From the NCBI GenBank assembly GCA_037074705.1, contig JAYJMR010000055.1, positions 62,001 to 126,000 of the forward strand: a stretch of 64,000 bases of DNA, written 5' to 3'. The position numbers and the translations under genes were made by a program. Positions 53,201 to 64,000 of the stretch are shown piece by piece (the first letter of the stretch is position 1; every line of letters starts with the position of its first letter). This DNA comes from Zhengitettix transpicula (lineage: Eukaryota > Arthropoda > Insecta > Orthoptera > Tetrigidae). The notes beneath the pieces were generated by a model that did not search any database, was not told the origin of the DNA, and worked only from the letters and a program-made list of their open reading frames with translations.

Positions 53201-55130
53201 CGAATCATTTATTATGAAATAAGACTTTGTTATTTATAGTTTCTTGGTTGGTGAAATTCCAAACTTGTCGTCGAAACGTCGAAATATTACGATATATTAA
53301 TTAATATTAATAGATTAAGATTTTAGAAGTGCAGGTTTGAGTAATTTTTATAAAGAACGAATCATTTATTATTAAATAAGACTTTGTTATTTTTAGTTTC
53401 TTGGTTGGTGAAATTCCAAACTTGTTGCCGAAACTTCGAAATATTACGATATATTAATTAATATTAATAGATTAAGATTTTAGAAGTGTAGGTTTGAGTA
53501 ATTTTTATAAAGAACGTGTCATTTATTATGAAATAAGACTTTGTTATTTTTAGATTCTTGGTTGGTGAAATTCCAAACTTGTCGTCGAAACGTCGAAATA
53601 TTACGATATATTAATTAATATTAATAGATTAAGATTTTAGAAGTGCAGGTTTGAGTAATTTTTATAAAGAACGTGTAATTTATTATGAAATAAGACTTTG
53701 TTATTATTAGTTTCTTGGTTGGTGAAATTCCAAACTTGTCGTCGAAACGTCGAAATATTACGATATATTAATTAATATTAATAGATTAAGATTTTAGAAG
53801 TGCAGGTTTGAGTAATTTTTATAAAGAACGAATCATTTATTATGAAATAAGACTTTGTTATTTATAGTTTCTTGGTTGGTGAAATTCATAACTTGTCGTC
53901 GAAACGTCGAAATATTACGATATATTAATTAATATTAATAGATTAAGATTTTAGAAGTGCAGGTTTGAGTAATTTTTATAAATAACGAATCATTTATTAT
54001 GAAATAAGACTTTGTTATTTTTAGATTCTGGGTTGGTGAAATTCCAAACTTGTCGTCGAAACGTCGAAATATTACGATATATTAATTAATATTAATAGAT
54101 TAAGATTTTAGAAGTGCAGGTTTGAGTAATTTTTATAAAGAACGTGTCATTTATTATGAAATAAGACTTTGTTATTTATAGTTTCTTGGTTGGTGAAATT
54201 CCAAACTTGTCGTCGAAACGTCGAAATATTACGATATATTAATTAATATTAATAGATTAAGATTTTAGAAGTGCAAGTTTGAGTAATTTTTATAAAGAAC
54301 GAATCATTTATTATGAAATAAGACTTTGTAATTTATAGTTTCTTGGTTGGTGAAATTCCAAACTTGTCGTCGAAACGTCGAAATATTATGATATATTAAT
54401 TAATATTAATAGATTAAGATTTTAGAAGTGCAGGTTTGAGTAATTTTTATAAAGAACGTGTCATTTTTTATGAAATAAGACTTTGTTATTTTTAGTATCT
54501 TGGTTGGTGAAATTCCAAACTTGTTGCCGAAACTTCGAAATATTACGATATATTAATTAATATTAATAGATTAAGATTTTAGAAGTGCAGGTTTGAGTAA
54601 TTTTTATAAAGAACGTGTCATTTATTATGAAATAAGACTTTGTTATTTTTAGATTCTTGGTTGGTGAAATTCCAAACTTGTCGTCGAAACGTCGAAATAT
54701 TACGATATATTAATTAATATTAATAGATTAAGATTTAAGAAGTGCAGGTTTGAGTAATTTTTATAAAGAACGTGTCATTTATTATGAAATAAGACTTTGT
54801 TATTATTAGTTTCTTGGTTGGTGAAATTCCAAACTTGTCGTCGAAACGTCGAAATATTACGATATATTAATTAATATTAATAGATTAAGATTTTAGAAGT
54901 GCAGGTTTGAGTAATTTTTATAAAGAACGAATCATTTATTATGAAATAAGACTTTGTTATTTATAGTTTCTTGGTTGGTGAAATTCCAAACTTGTCGTCG
55001 AAACGTCGAAATATTACGATATATTAATAAATATTAATAGAATAAGATTTTAGAAGTGCAGGTTTGAGTAATTTTTATAAAGAACGAATCATTTATTATA
55101 AAATAAGACTTTGTTATTTTTAGATTCTGG
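50282..55130 (+). repeat. 12-monomer HOR (1884 bp), about 2.6 copies
   Basis: GATTCTGGGTTGG occurs at 50417, 52301, 54028 and 55127, and GCCGAAACTTCG at 50921, 51549, 52805, 53433 and 54532. First-to-second-copy spacing is exactly 1884 bp (12 x 157). Second-to-third is 1727 bp (11 x 157), because one of two adjacent AAATAACG monomers is present only once between 53433 and 54028. The final CTGGG monomer comes early (1099 bp, 7 monomers), marking the breakdown of the pattern. Confidence 0.88.
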
Positions 55131-56190
55131 GTTGGTGAAATTCCAAACTTGTCGTCGAAACGTCGAAATATTACGATATATTAATTAATATTAATAGATT
55201 AAGATTTTAGAAGTGCAGGTTTGAGTAATTTTTATAAAGAACGTGTCATTTATTATGAAATAAGACTTTGTTTTTTTTAGATTCTTGGTTGGTGAAATTC
55301 CAAACTTGTCGTCAAAACGTCGAAATATTACGATATATTAATTAATATTAATAGATTAAGATTTTAGAAGTGCTGGTTTGAGTAAATTTTATAAAGAACG
55401 AATCATTTATTATGAAATAAGACTTTGTTATTTTTAGATTCTTGGTTGGTGAAATTCCAAACGTGTCGTCGAAATGTCGAAATATTATGATATATTAATT
55501 AATATTAATAGATTAAGATTTTAGAAGTGCAGGTTTGAGTAATTTTTATAAAGAACGTGTCATTTATTATGAAATAAGACTTTGTTATTTTTAGATTCTT
55601 GGTTGGTGAAATTCCAAACTTGTCGTCGAAACGTCGAAATATTACGATATATTAATTAATATTAATAGATTAAGATTTTAGAAGTGCAGGTTTGAGTAAT
55701 TTATATAAAGAACGTGTCATTTATTATGAAATAAGACTTTGTTATTTTTAGATTCTTGGTTGGTGAAATTCCAAACTTGTCGTCGAAACGTCGAAATATT
55801 ACGATATATTAATTAATATTAATAGATTAAGATTTTAGAAGTGCAGGTTTGAGTAATTTTTATAAAGAACTTGTCATTTAATATGAAATAAGACTTTGTT
55901 ATTTTAGATTTTTGGTTGGTGAAATTCCAAACTTGTCGTCGAAACGTCGAAATATTACGATATATTAATTAATATTAATAGATTAAGATTTTAGAAGTGC
56001 AGGTTTGAGTAATTTTTATAAAGAACTAGTCATTTATTATGAAATAAGACTTTGTTATTTTTAGTTTCTTGGTTGGTGAAATTCCAAACTTGTCGTCGAA
56101 ACGTCGAAATATTGGGATATATTAAATAATATTAATGAATTAAGATTTTAGAAGTGCAGGTTTGAGTAATTTTCATAAAGAACGTATCAT

Positions 56191-57660
56191 TTATTATGAA
56201 ATAAGACTTTGTTATTTGAAGATTCTAGGTTGGTGAAATTCCAAACATGTCGTCGAAACGTCGAAATATTGGGATATATTAATTAATATTAATAGATTAA
56301 GATTTTAGAAGTGCAGGTTTGACTAATTTTTATAAAGAACGAGTCATTTATTATGAAATAAGACTTTGTTATTTGAAGATTCTTGGTTGGTGAAATTCCA
56401 AACTTGTCGTCGAAACGTCGAAATATTGGGATATATTAATTAATATTAATAGATTAAGATTTTAGAAGTGCAGGTTTGACTAATTTTTATAAAGAACGAG
56501 TCATTTATTATGAAATAAGACTTTGTTATTTGAAGATTCTTGGTTGGTGAAATTCCAAACTTGTCTTCGAAACGTCGAAATATTGGGATATATTAATTAA
56601 TATTAATGAATTAAGATTTTAGAAGTGCAGGTTTGACTAATTTTTATAAAGAACGAGTCATTTATTATGAAATAAGACTTTGTTATTTGAAGATTCTTGG
56701 TTGTTGAAATTCCAAACTTGTCTTCGAAACGTCGAAATATTGGATATATTAATTAATATTAATGAATTAAGATTTTAGAAGTGCAGGTTTGACTAATTTT
56801 TATAAAGAACGAGTCATTTATTATGAAATAAGACTTTGTTATTTGAAGATTCTTGGTTGGTGAAATTCCAAACTTGTCGTCGAAACGTCGAAATATTACG
56901 ATATATTAATTAATATTAATAGATTAAGATTTTAGAAGTGCTGGTTTGACTAATTTTTATAAAGAACGAGTCATTTATTATGAAATAAGACTTTGTTATT
57001 TGAAGATTCTTGGTTGGTGAAATTCCAAACTTGTCGTCGAAACGTCGAAATATTACGATATATTAATTAATATTAATAGATTAAGATTTTAGAAGTGCAG
57101 GTTTGAGTAATTTTTATAAAGAACGAGTCATTTATTATGAAATAAGACTTTGTTATTTGAAGATTCTTGGTTGGTGTAATTCCAAACTTGTCGTCGAACC
57201 GTCGAAATTTTACGATATGTTAATTAATATTAATAGATTAAGATTTTAGAAGTGCAGGTTTGACTAATTTTTATAAAGAACGTATCATTTATTATGAAAT
57301 AAGACTTTGTTATTTGAAGATTCTTTGTGGTGAAATTCCAAACTTGTCGTCGAAACGTCGAAATATTGGGATATATTAATTAATATTAATAGATTAAGAT
57401 TTTAGAAGTGCTGGTTTGAGTAATTTTTATAAAGAACGAGTCATTTATTATGAAATAAGACTTTGTTATTTTTAGATTCTTGGTTAGTGAAATTCCAAAC
57501 TTGTCGTCTAAACGTCGAAATATTGGGATATATTACTTAATATTAATAGATTAAGATTTTAGAAGTGCAGGTTTGACTAATTTTTATAAAGAACGAGTCA
57601 TTTATTATGAAATAAGACTTTGTTATTTGAAGATTCTTGGTTGGTGAAATTCCAAACTTG
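56191..57660 (+). repeat. Short B-like satellite block
   Basis: About nine monomers with GAAGATTC, ACGAGTC, ATTGGGATA and GACTAA, the combination typical of block B but mostly without its AGTATTAAT variant. It separates block D from A' and gives the array its mirror-like order. Confidence 0.65.
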
Positions 57661-59900
57661 TCGTCGAAACGTCGAAATATTACGATATATTAATTAATAT
57701 TAATGGATTAAGATTTTAGAAGTGCAGGTTTGAGTAATTTTTATAAAGAACGAGTCATTTATTATGAAATAAGACTTTGTTATTTGAAGATTCTTGGTTG
57801 GTGAAATTCCAAACTTGTCGTCGAAACGTCGAAATATTACGATATATTAATTAATATTAATGGATTAAGATTTTAGAAGTGCAGGTTTGAGTAATTTTTA
57901 TAAAGAACGAGTCATTTATTATGAAATAAGACTTTGTTATTTGAAGATTCTTGGTTGGTGAAATTCCAAACTTGTCGTCGAAACGTCGAAATATTACGAT
58001 ATATTAATTAATATTAATGGATTAAGATTTTAGAAGTGCAGGTTTGAGTAATTTTTATAAAGAACGAGTCATTTATTATGAAATAAGACTTTGTTATTTG
58101 AAGATTCTTGGTTGGTGAAATTCCAAACTTGTCGTCGAAACGTCGAAATATTACGATATATTAATTAATATTAATGGATTAAGATTTTAGAAGTGCAGGT
58201 TTGAGTAATTTTTATAAAGAACAAGTCATTTATTATGAAATAAGACTTTGTTATTTGAAGATACTTGGTTGGTGAAATTCCATACTTGTCGTCGAAACGT
58301 CGAAATATTACGATATATTAATTAATATTAATGGATTAAGATTTTAGAAGTGCTGGTTTGAGTAATTTTTATAAAGAACGAGTCATTTATTATGAAATAA
58401 GACTTTGTTATTTGAAGATTCTTGGTTGGTGAAATTCCAAACTTGTCGTCGAAACGTCGAAATATTACGATATATTAATTAATATTATTGGATTAAGATT
58501 TTAGAAGTGCAGGTTTGAGTAATTTTTATAAAGAACGAGTCATTTATTATGAAATAAGACTTTGTTATTTGAAGATTCTTTGTTGGTGAAATTCAAACTT
58601 GTCGTCGAAACGTCGAAATATTACGATATATTAATTAGTATTAATAGATTAAGATTTTAGAAGTGCAGGTTTGACTAATTTTTATAAAGAACGTGTCATT
58701 TATTATGAAATAAGACTTTGTTATTTGAAGATTCTTGGTTGGTGAAATTCCAAACTTGTCGTCGAAACGTCGAAATATTACGATATATTAATTAATATTA
58801 ATGGATTAAGATTTTAGAAGTGCAGGTTTGAGTAATTTTTATAAAGAACGAGTCATTTATTATGAAATAAGACTTTGTTATTTTTAGTTTCTTGGTTGGT
58901 GAAATTCCAAACTTGTCGTCGAAACGTCGAAATATTACGATATATTAATTAATATTAATGTATTAAGATTTTAGAAGTGCAGGTTTGAGTAATTTTTATA
59001 AAGAACGAGTCATTTATTATGAAATAAGACTTTGTTATTTGAAGATTCTTGGTTGGTGAAATTCCAAACTTGTCGTCGAAACGTCGAAATATTACGATAT
59101 ATTAATTAATATTAATGGATTAAGATTTTAGAAGTGCAGGTTTGAGTAATTTTTATAAAGAACGAGTCATTTATTATGAAATAAGACTTTGTTATTTGAA
59201 GATTCTTGGTTGGTGAAATTCCAAACTTGTCGTCGAAACGTCGAAATATTACGATATATTAATTAATATTAATAGATTAAGAATTTAGAAGTGCAGGTTT
59301 GAGTAATTTTTATAAAGAACGAGTCATTTATTATGAAATAAGACTTTGTTATTTGAAGATTCTTGGTTGGTGAAATTCCAAACTTGTCGTCGAAACGTCG
59401 AAATATTACGATATATTAATTAATATTAATGGATTAAGATTTTAGAAGTGCAGGTTTGAGTAATTTTTATAAAGAACGAGTCATTTATTATGAAATAAGA
59501 CTTTGTTATTTGAAGATTCTAGGTTGGTGAAATTCCAAACTTGTCGTCGAAACGTCGAAATATTACGATATATTAATTAATATTAATGGATTAAGATTTT
59601 AGAAGTGCAGGTTTGAGTAATTTTTATAAAGAACGAGTCATTTATTATGAAATAAGACTTTGTTATTTTTAGTTTCTTGGTTGGTGAAATTCCAAACTTG
59701 TCGTCGAAACGTCGAAATATTACGATATATTAATTAATATTAATGGATTAAGATTTTAGAAGTGCAGGTTTCAGTAATTTTAATAAAGAACGAGTCATTT
59801 ATTATGAAATAAGACTTTGTTATTTGAAGATTCTTGGTTGATGAAATTCCCAAACTTGTCGTCGAAACGTCGAAATATTAGGATATATTAATTAATATTA
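57440..59900 (+). repeat. About 26-monomer duplicated segment in A', copy 1
   Basis: Shares private variants with 61.68-63.97 kb: GTCTAAACGTCG (57506 and 61741), ATACTTGG with CCATACTTG (58281 and 62359), AATGTATTAAG (58960 and 63038) and TTCTAGGTTGG (59519 and 63600). Offsets are 4235, 4078, 4078 and 4081 bp. The 157-bp step between the first and second means one monomer is missing from copy 2, and the last step reflects small insertions in copy 2. Confidence 0.82.
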
Positions 59901-62900
59901 ATGGATTAAGATTTTAGAAGTGCTGGTTTGAGTAATTTTTATAAAGAACGAGTCATTTATTATGAAATAAGACTTTGTTATTTGAAGATTCTTGGTTGGT
60001 GAAATTCCAAACTTGTCGTCGAAACGTCGAAATATTGGATATATTAATTATTATTAATAGATTAAGATTTTAGAAGTGCTGGTTTGAGTAATTTTTATAA
60101 AGAAGGAGTCATTTATTATGAAATAAGACTTTGTTATTTGAAGATTCTTGGTTGGTGAAATTCCAAACTTGTCGTCGAAACGTCGAAATATTACGATATA
60201 TTAATTAATATTAATGGATTAAGATTTAGAAGTGCAGGTTTGAGTAATTTTTATAAAGAACGAGTCATTTATTATGAAATAAGACTTTGTTATTTGAAGA
60301 TTCTTGGTTGGTGAAATTCCAAACTTGTCGTCGAAACGTCGAAATATTACGATATATTAATTAATATTAATGGATTAAGATTTTAGAAGTGCAGGTTTGA
60401 GTAATTTTTATTAAGAACGAGTCATTTATTATGAAATAAGACTATGTTATTTGAAGATTCTTGGTTGGTGATATTCCAAACTTGTCGTCGAAACGTCGAA
60501 ATATTGGGATATATTAATTAATATTAATAGATTCAGATTTAGAAGTGCAGGTTTGAGTAATTTTTATAAAGAACGAGTCATTTATTATGAAATAAGACTT
60601 TGTTATTTGAAGATTCTTGGTTGGTGAAATTCCAAACTTGTCGTCGAAACGTCGAAATATTGGGATATATTAATTAATATTAATAGATTAAGATTTTAGA
60701 AGTGCTGGTTTATGTAATTTTTATAAAGAAGGAGTCATTATTATGAAATAAGACTTTGTTATTTGAAGATTCTTGGTTGGTGAAATTCCAAACTTGTCGT
60801 CGAAACGTCGAAATATTACGATATATTAATTAATATTAATGGATTAAGATTTTAGAAGTGCAGGTTTGAGTAATTTTTATAAAGAACGAGTCATTTATTA
60901 TGAAATAAGACTTTGTTATTTGAAGATTCTTGGTTGGTGAAATTCCAAACTTGTCGTCGAAACGTCGAAATATTACGATATATTAATTAATATTAATGGA
61001 ATAAGATTTTAGAAGTGCAGGTTTGAGTAATTTTTATAAAGAACGAGTCATTTATTATGAAATAAGACTTTGTTATTTCAAGATTCTTGGTTGGTGAAAT
61101 TCCAAACTTGTCGTCGAAACGTCGAAATATTGGGATATATTAATTAATATTAATAGATTAAGATTTTAGAAGTGCAGGTTTGAGTAATTTTTATAAAGAA
61201 CGAGTCATTTATTATGAAATAAGACTTTGTTATTTGAAGATTCTTGGTTGGTGAAATTACAAACTTGTCGTCGAAACGTCGAAATATTGGGATATATTAA
61301 TTAATATTAATAGATTAAGATTTTAGAAGTGCTGGTTTGAGTAATTTTTATAAAGAAGGAGTCATTTATTATGAAATAAGACTTTGTTATTTGAAGATTC
61401 TTGGTTGGTGAAATTCCAAACTTGTCGTCGAAACGTCGAAATATTACGATATATTAATTAATATTAATGGATTAAGATTTTAGAAGTGCAGGTTTGAGTA
61501 ATTTTCATAAAGAACGAGTCATTTATTATGAAATAAGACTTTGTTATTTGAAGATTCTTGGTTGGTGAAATTCCAAACTTGTCGTCGAAACGTCGAAATA
61601 TTGGGATATATTAATTAATATTAATAGATTAAGATTTTAGAAGTGCTGGTTTGAGTAATTTTTATAAAGAACGAGTCATTTATTATGAAATAAGACTTTG
61701 TTATTTTTAGATTCTTGGTTGGTGAAATTCCAAACTTGTCGTCTAAACGTCGAAATATTGGGATATATTAATTAATATTAATAGATTAAGATTTTAGAAG
61801 TGCAGGTTTGACTAATTTTTATAAAGAACGAGTCATTTATTATGAAATAAGACTTTGTTATTTTTAGATTCTTGGTTGGTGAAATTCCAAACTTGTCGTC
61901 GAAACGTCGAAATATTACGATATATTAATTAATATTAATGGATTAAGATTTTAGAAGTGCAGGTTTGAGTAATTTTTATAAAGAACGAGTCATTTATTAT
62001 GAAATACGACTTTGTTATTTGAAGATTCTTGGTTGGTGAAATTCCAAACTTGTCGTCGAAACGTCGAAATATTACGATATATTAATTAATATTAATGGAT
62101 TAAGATTTTAGAAGTGCAGGTTTGAGTAATTTTTATAAAGAACGAGTCATTTATTATGAAATAAGACTTTGTTATTTGAAGATTCTTGGTTGGTGAAATT
62201 CCAAACTTGTCGTCGAAACGTCGAAATATTACGATATATTAATTAATATTAATGGATTAAGATTTTAGAAGTGCAGGTTTGAGTAATTTTTATAAAGAAC
62301 ATGTCATTTATTATGAAATAAGACTTTGTTATTTGAAGATACTTGGTTGGTGAAATTCCATACTTGTCGTCGAAACGTCGAAATATTACGATATATTAAT
62401 TAATATTAATGGATTAAGATTTTAGAAGTGCTGGTTTGAGTAATTTTTATAAAGAACGAGTCATTTATTATGAAATAAGACTTTGTTATTTGAAGATTCT
62501 TGGTTGGTGAAATTCCAAACTTGTCGTCGAAACGTCGAAATATTACGATATATTAATTAATATTAATGGATTAAGATTTTAGAAGTGCAGGTTTGAGTAA
62601 TTTTTATAAAGAACGAGTCATTTATTATGAAATAAGACTTTGTTATTTGAAGATTCTTGTTGGTGAAATTCCAAACTTGTCGTCGAAACGTCGAAATATT
62701 ACGATATATTAATTAATATTAATAGATTAAGATTTTAGAAGTGCAGGTTTGAGTAATTTTTATAAAGAACGAGTCATTTATTATGAAATAAGACTTTGTT
62801 ATTTGAAGATTCTTGGTTGGTGAAATTCCAAACTTGTCGTCGAAACGTCGAAATATTACGATATATTAATTAATATTAATGGATTAAGATTTTAGAAGTG

Positions 62901-64000
62901 CAGGTTTGAGTAATTTTTATAAAGAACGAGTCATTTATTATGAAATAAGACTTTGTTATTTTTAGTTTCTTGGTTGGTGAAATTCCAAACTTGTCGTCGA
63001 AACGTCGAAATATTACGATATATTAATTAATATTAATGTATTAAGATTTTAGAAGTGCAGGTTTGAGTAATTTTTATAAAGAACGAGTCTCATTTATTAT
63101 GAAATAAGACTTTGTTATTTGAAGATTCTTGGTTGGTGAAATTCCAAACTTGTCGTCGAAACGTCGAAATATTACGATATATTAATTAATATTAATGGAT
63201 TAAGATTTTAGAAGTGCAGGTTTGAGTAATTTTTATAAAGAACGAGTCATTTATTATGAAATAAGACTTTGTTATTTGAAGATTCTTGGTTGGTGAAATT
63301 CCAAACTTGTCGTCGAAACGTCGAAATATTACGATATATTAATTAATATTAATAGATTAAGATTTTAGAAGTGCAGGTTTGAGTAATTTTTATAAAGAAC
63401 GAGTCATTTATTATGAAATAAAGACTTTGTTATTTGAAGATTCTTGGTTGGTGAAATTCCAAACTTGTCGTCGAAACGTCGAAATATTACGATATATTAA
63501 TTAATATTAATGGATTAAGATTTTAGAAGTGCAGGTTTGAGTAATTTTTATAAAGAACGAGTCATTTATTATGAAATAAGACTTTGTTATTTGAAGATTC
63601 TAGGTTGGTGAAATTCCAAACTTGTCGTCGAAACGTCGAAATATTACGATATATTAATTAATATTAATGGATTAAGATTTTAGAAGTGCAGGTTTGAGTA
63701 ATTTTTATAAAGAACGAGTCATTTATTATGAAATAAGACTTTGTTATTTTTAGTTTCTTGGTTAGTGAAATTCCAAACTTGTCGTCGAAACGTCGAAATA
63801 TTACGATATATTAATTAATATTAATGGATTAAGATTTTAGAAGTGCAGGTTTGAGTAATTTTTATAAAGAACGAGTCATTTATTATGAAATAGAACTTTG
63901 TTATTTGAAGATTCTTGGTTGGTGAAATTCCAAACTTGTCGTCGAAACGTCGAAATATTGGGATACATTAATTAATATTAATTGTTTAAGATTTAGAAGT
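57661..64000 (+). repeat. Satellite block A' (returns to the block A subfamily)
   Basis: Monomers again show TTTGAAGATTC, ACGAGTC, ATTACGATA and AATGG with GTGCAGG and GAGTAA, as in 1-9330. It also contains a few GGGATA/AATAG/GTGCTGG monomers with the variant AAGGAGTC (60.10, 60.73 and 61.36 kb; also seen once near 2190). The array continues past base 64000. Confidence 0.85.
61680..63970 (+). repeat. About 26-monomer duplicated segment in A', copy 2
   Basis: Partner of 57440-59900. It carries private insertions (GAGTCTCATTT near 63090, AAATAAAGAC near 63418) and lacks one monomer near its start, so it has diverged measurably since duplication. It may continue beyond the window. Confidence 0.8.

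Larger units (their letters stand above)
42251..56190 (+). repeat. Satellite block D (TTTATAGTTTC / ACGAATC subfamily)
   Basis: Diagnostic variants are TTTATAGTTTC (mixed with TTTTTAGTTTC and TTTTTAGATTC), ACGAATC or ACGTGTC, ATTACGATA, GTGCAGG with GAGTAA, and two block-specific changes: an extra AT in GATATATATTAATT (for example 42430, 43690, 44640) and TTGTTGCCG in place of TTGTCGTCG (for example 42888, 43195, 47448). Stretches with ATTATCA (45.6-46.4 and 48.3-49.1 kb) link it to block C. The block is built largely of recent HORs. The switch to GAAGATTC at about 56.2 kb is abrupt. Confidence 0.87.
42251..64000 (+). repeat. Right part of the 157-bp satellite array
   Basis: The same satellite resumes immediately after the LINE, in the same orientation and register (first motif GTCGAAACGTCG at 42253), and continues to the last base, so the right edge is also outside the window. 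About 138 monomers. The first 14 kb belongs to a distinct subfamily with HORs; the last 6-8 kb returns to the subfamily seen at the far left. No gene, RNA or second transposon was seen here. Confidence 0.98.

Noticed and set aside
1..64000. CRISPR array
   Set aside because: Units are 157 bp, contiguous and alike along their whole length, with no unique spacers, and the context is eukaryotic.
1..64000. Inverted-orientation satellite segments
   Set aside because: The motif CGTCGAAACGTCGAAA was found only in the plus direction on both sides of the LINE; the mirror symmetry concerns subfamily order, not strand.

Overview
The window is almost entirely one tandem satellite array, interrupted once by a 2.05 kb non-LTR retrotransposon (LINE) fragment. 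A long AT-rich array of about 157 bp monomers, higher-order repeat (HOR) blocks and a LINE with a CR1/jockey-like reverse transcriptase indicate a eukaryotic nuclear genome, probably an invertebrate animal (the LINE type suggests an arthropod, but this is not proven). The array runs off both ends of the window. No host gene, rRNA, tRNA or CRISPR array was found.

Monomer: a hand-counted representative (61-217 in register, composition taken from the common form) is 157 bp with 42 G+C (27% GC). The C count is 13, the G count is 29, and there are six CpGs. Landmarks in order are a duplicated octamer CGTCGAAA-CGTCGAAA, a 14-bp palindrome ATATTAATTAATAT, a TTTTATAAAG segment, and the segment TTCTTGGTTGGTGAAATTCC. 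About 256 monomers lie left of the LINE and about 138 to its right. All that I followed point the same way.

Layout: 1-9330 block A; 9331-23760 block B; 23761-40198 block C; 40199-42250 LINE (minus strand); 42251-56190 block D; 56191-57660 a short mixed B-like block; 57661-64000 block A' (like A). Subfamily order is therefore roughly mirror-symmetric, A-B-C-[LINE]-D-(B-like)-A', although every monomer is in direct orientation. The freshest HORs lie in the centre: two 15-monomer copies of 2355 bp, two 20-monomer copies of 3127 bp (one base difference noticed), a 7-monomer pair of about 1106 bp, a 17-monomer pair of about 2673 bp, and a 12-monomer series of 1884 bp. The flanks carry older or more degraded repeats at 1413, about 3139, 5321 and about 4080 bp.

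The LINE is 5'-truncated. It keeps an uninterrupted reverse transcriptase and C-terminal region and its 3' end (short hairpin, AATAAA and a GATA/TATC microsatellite tail), but has no endonuclease and no plausible start codon. A 4-bp duplication (TTGT) can be drawn at its ends, and the satellite phase resumes cleanly on the other side, so it looks like a simple insertion into a pre-existing monomer. Array type, layering and monomer size suit a centromeric or pericentromeric domain, but nothing in the sequence alone proves that.
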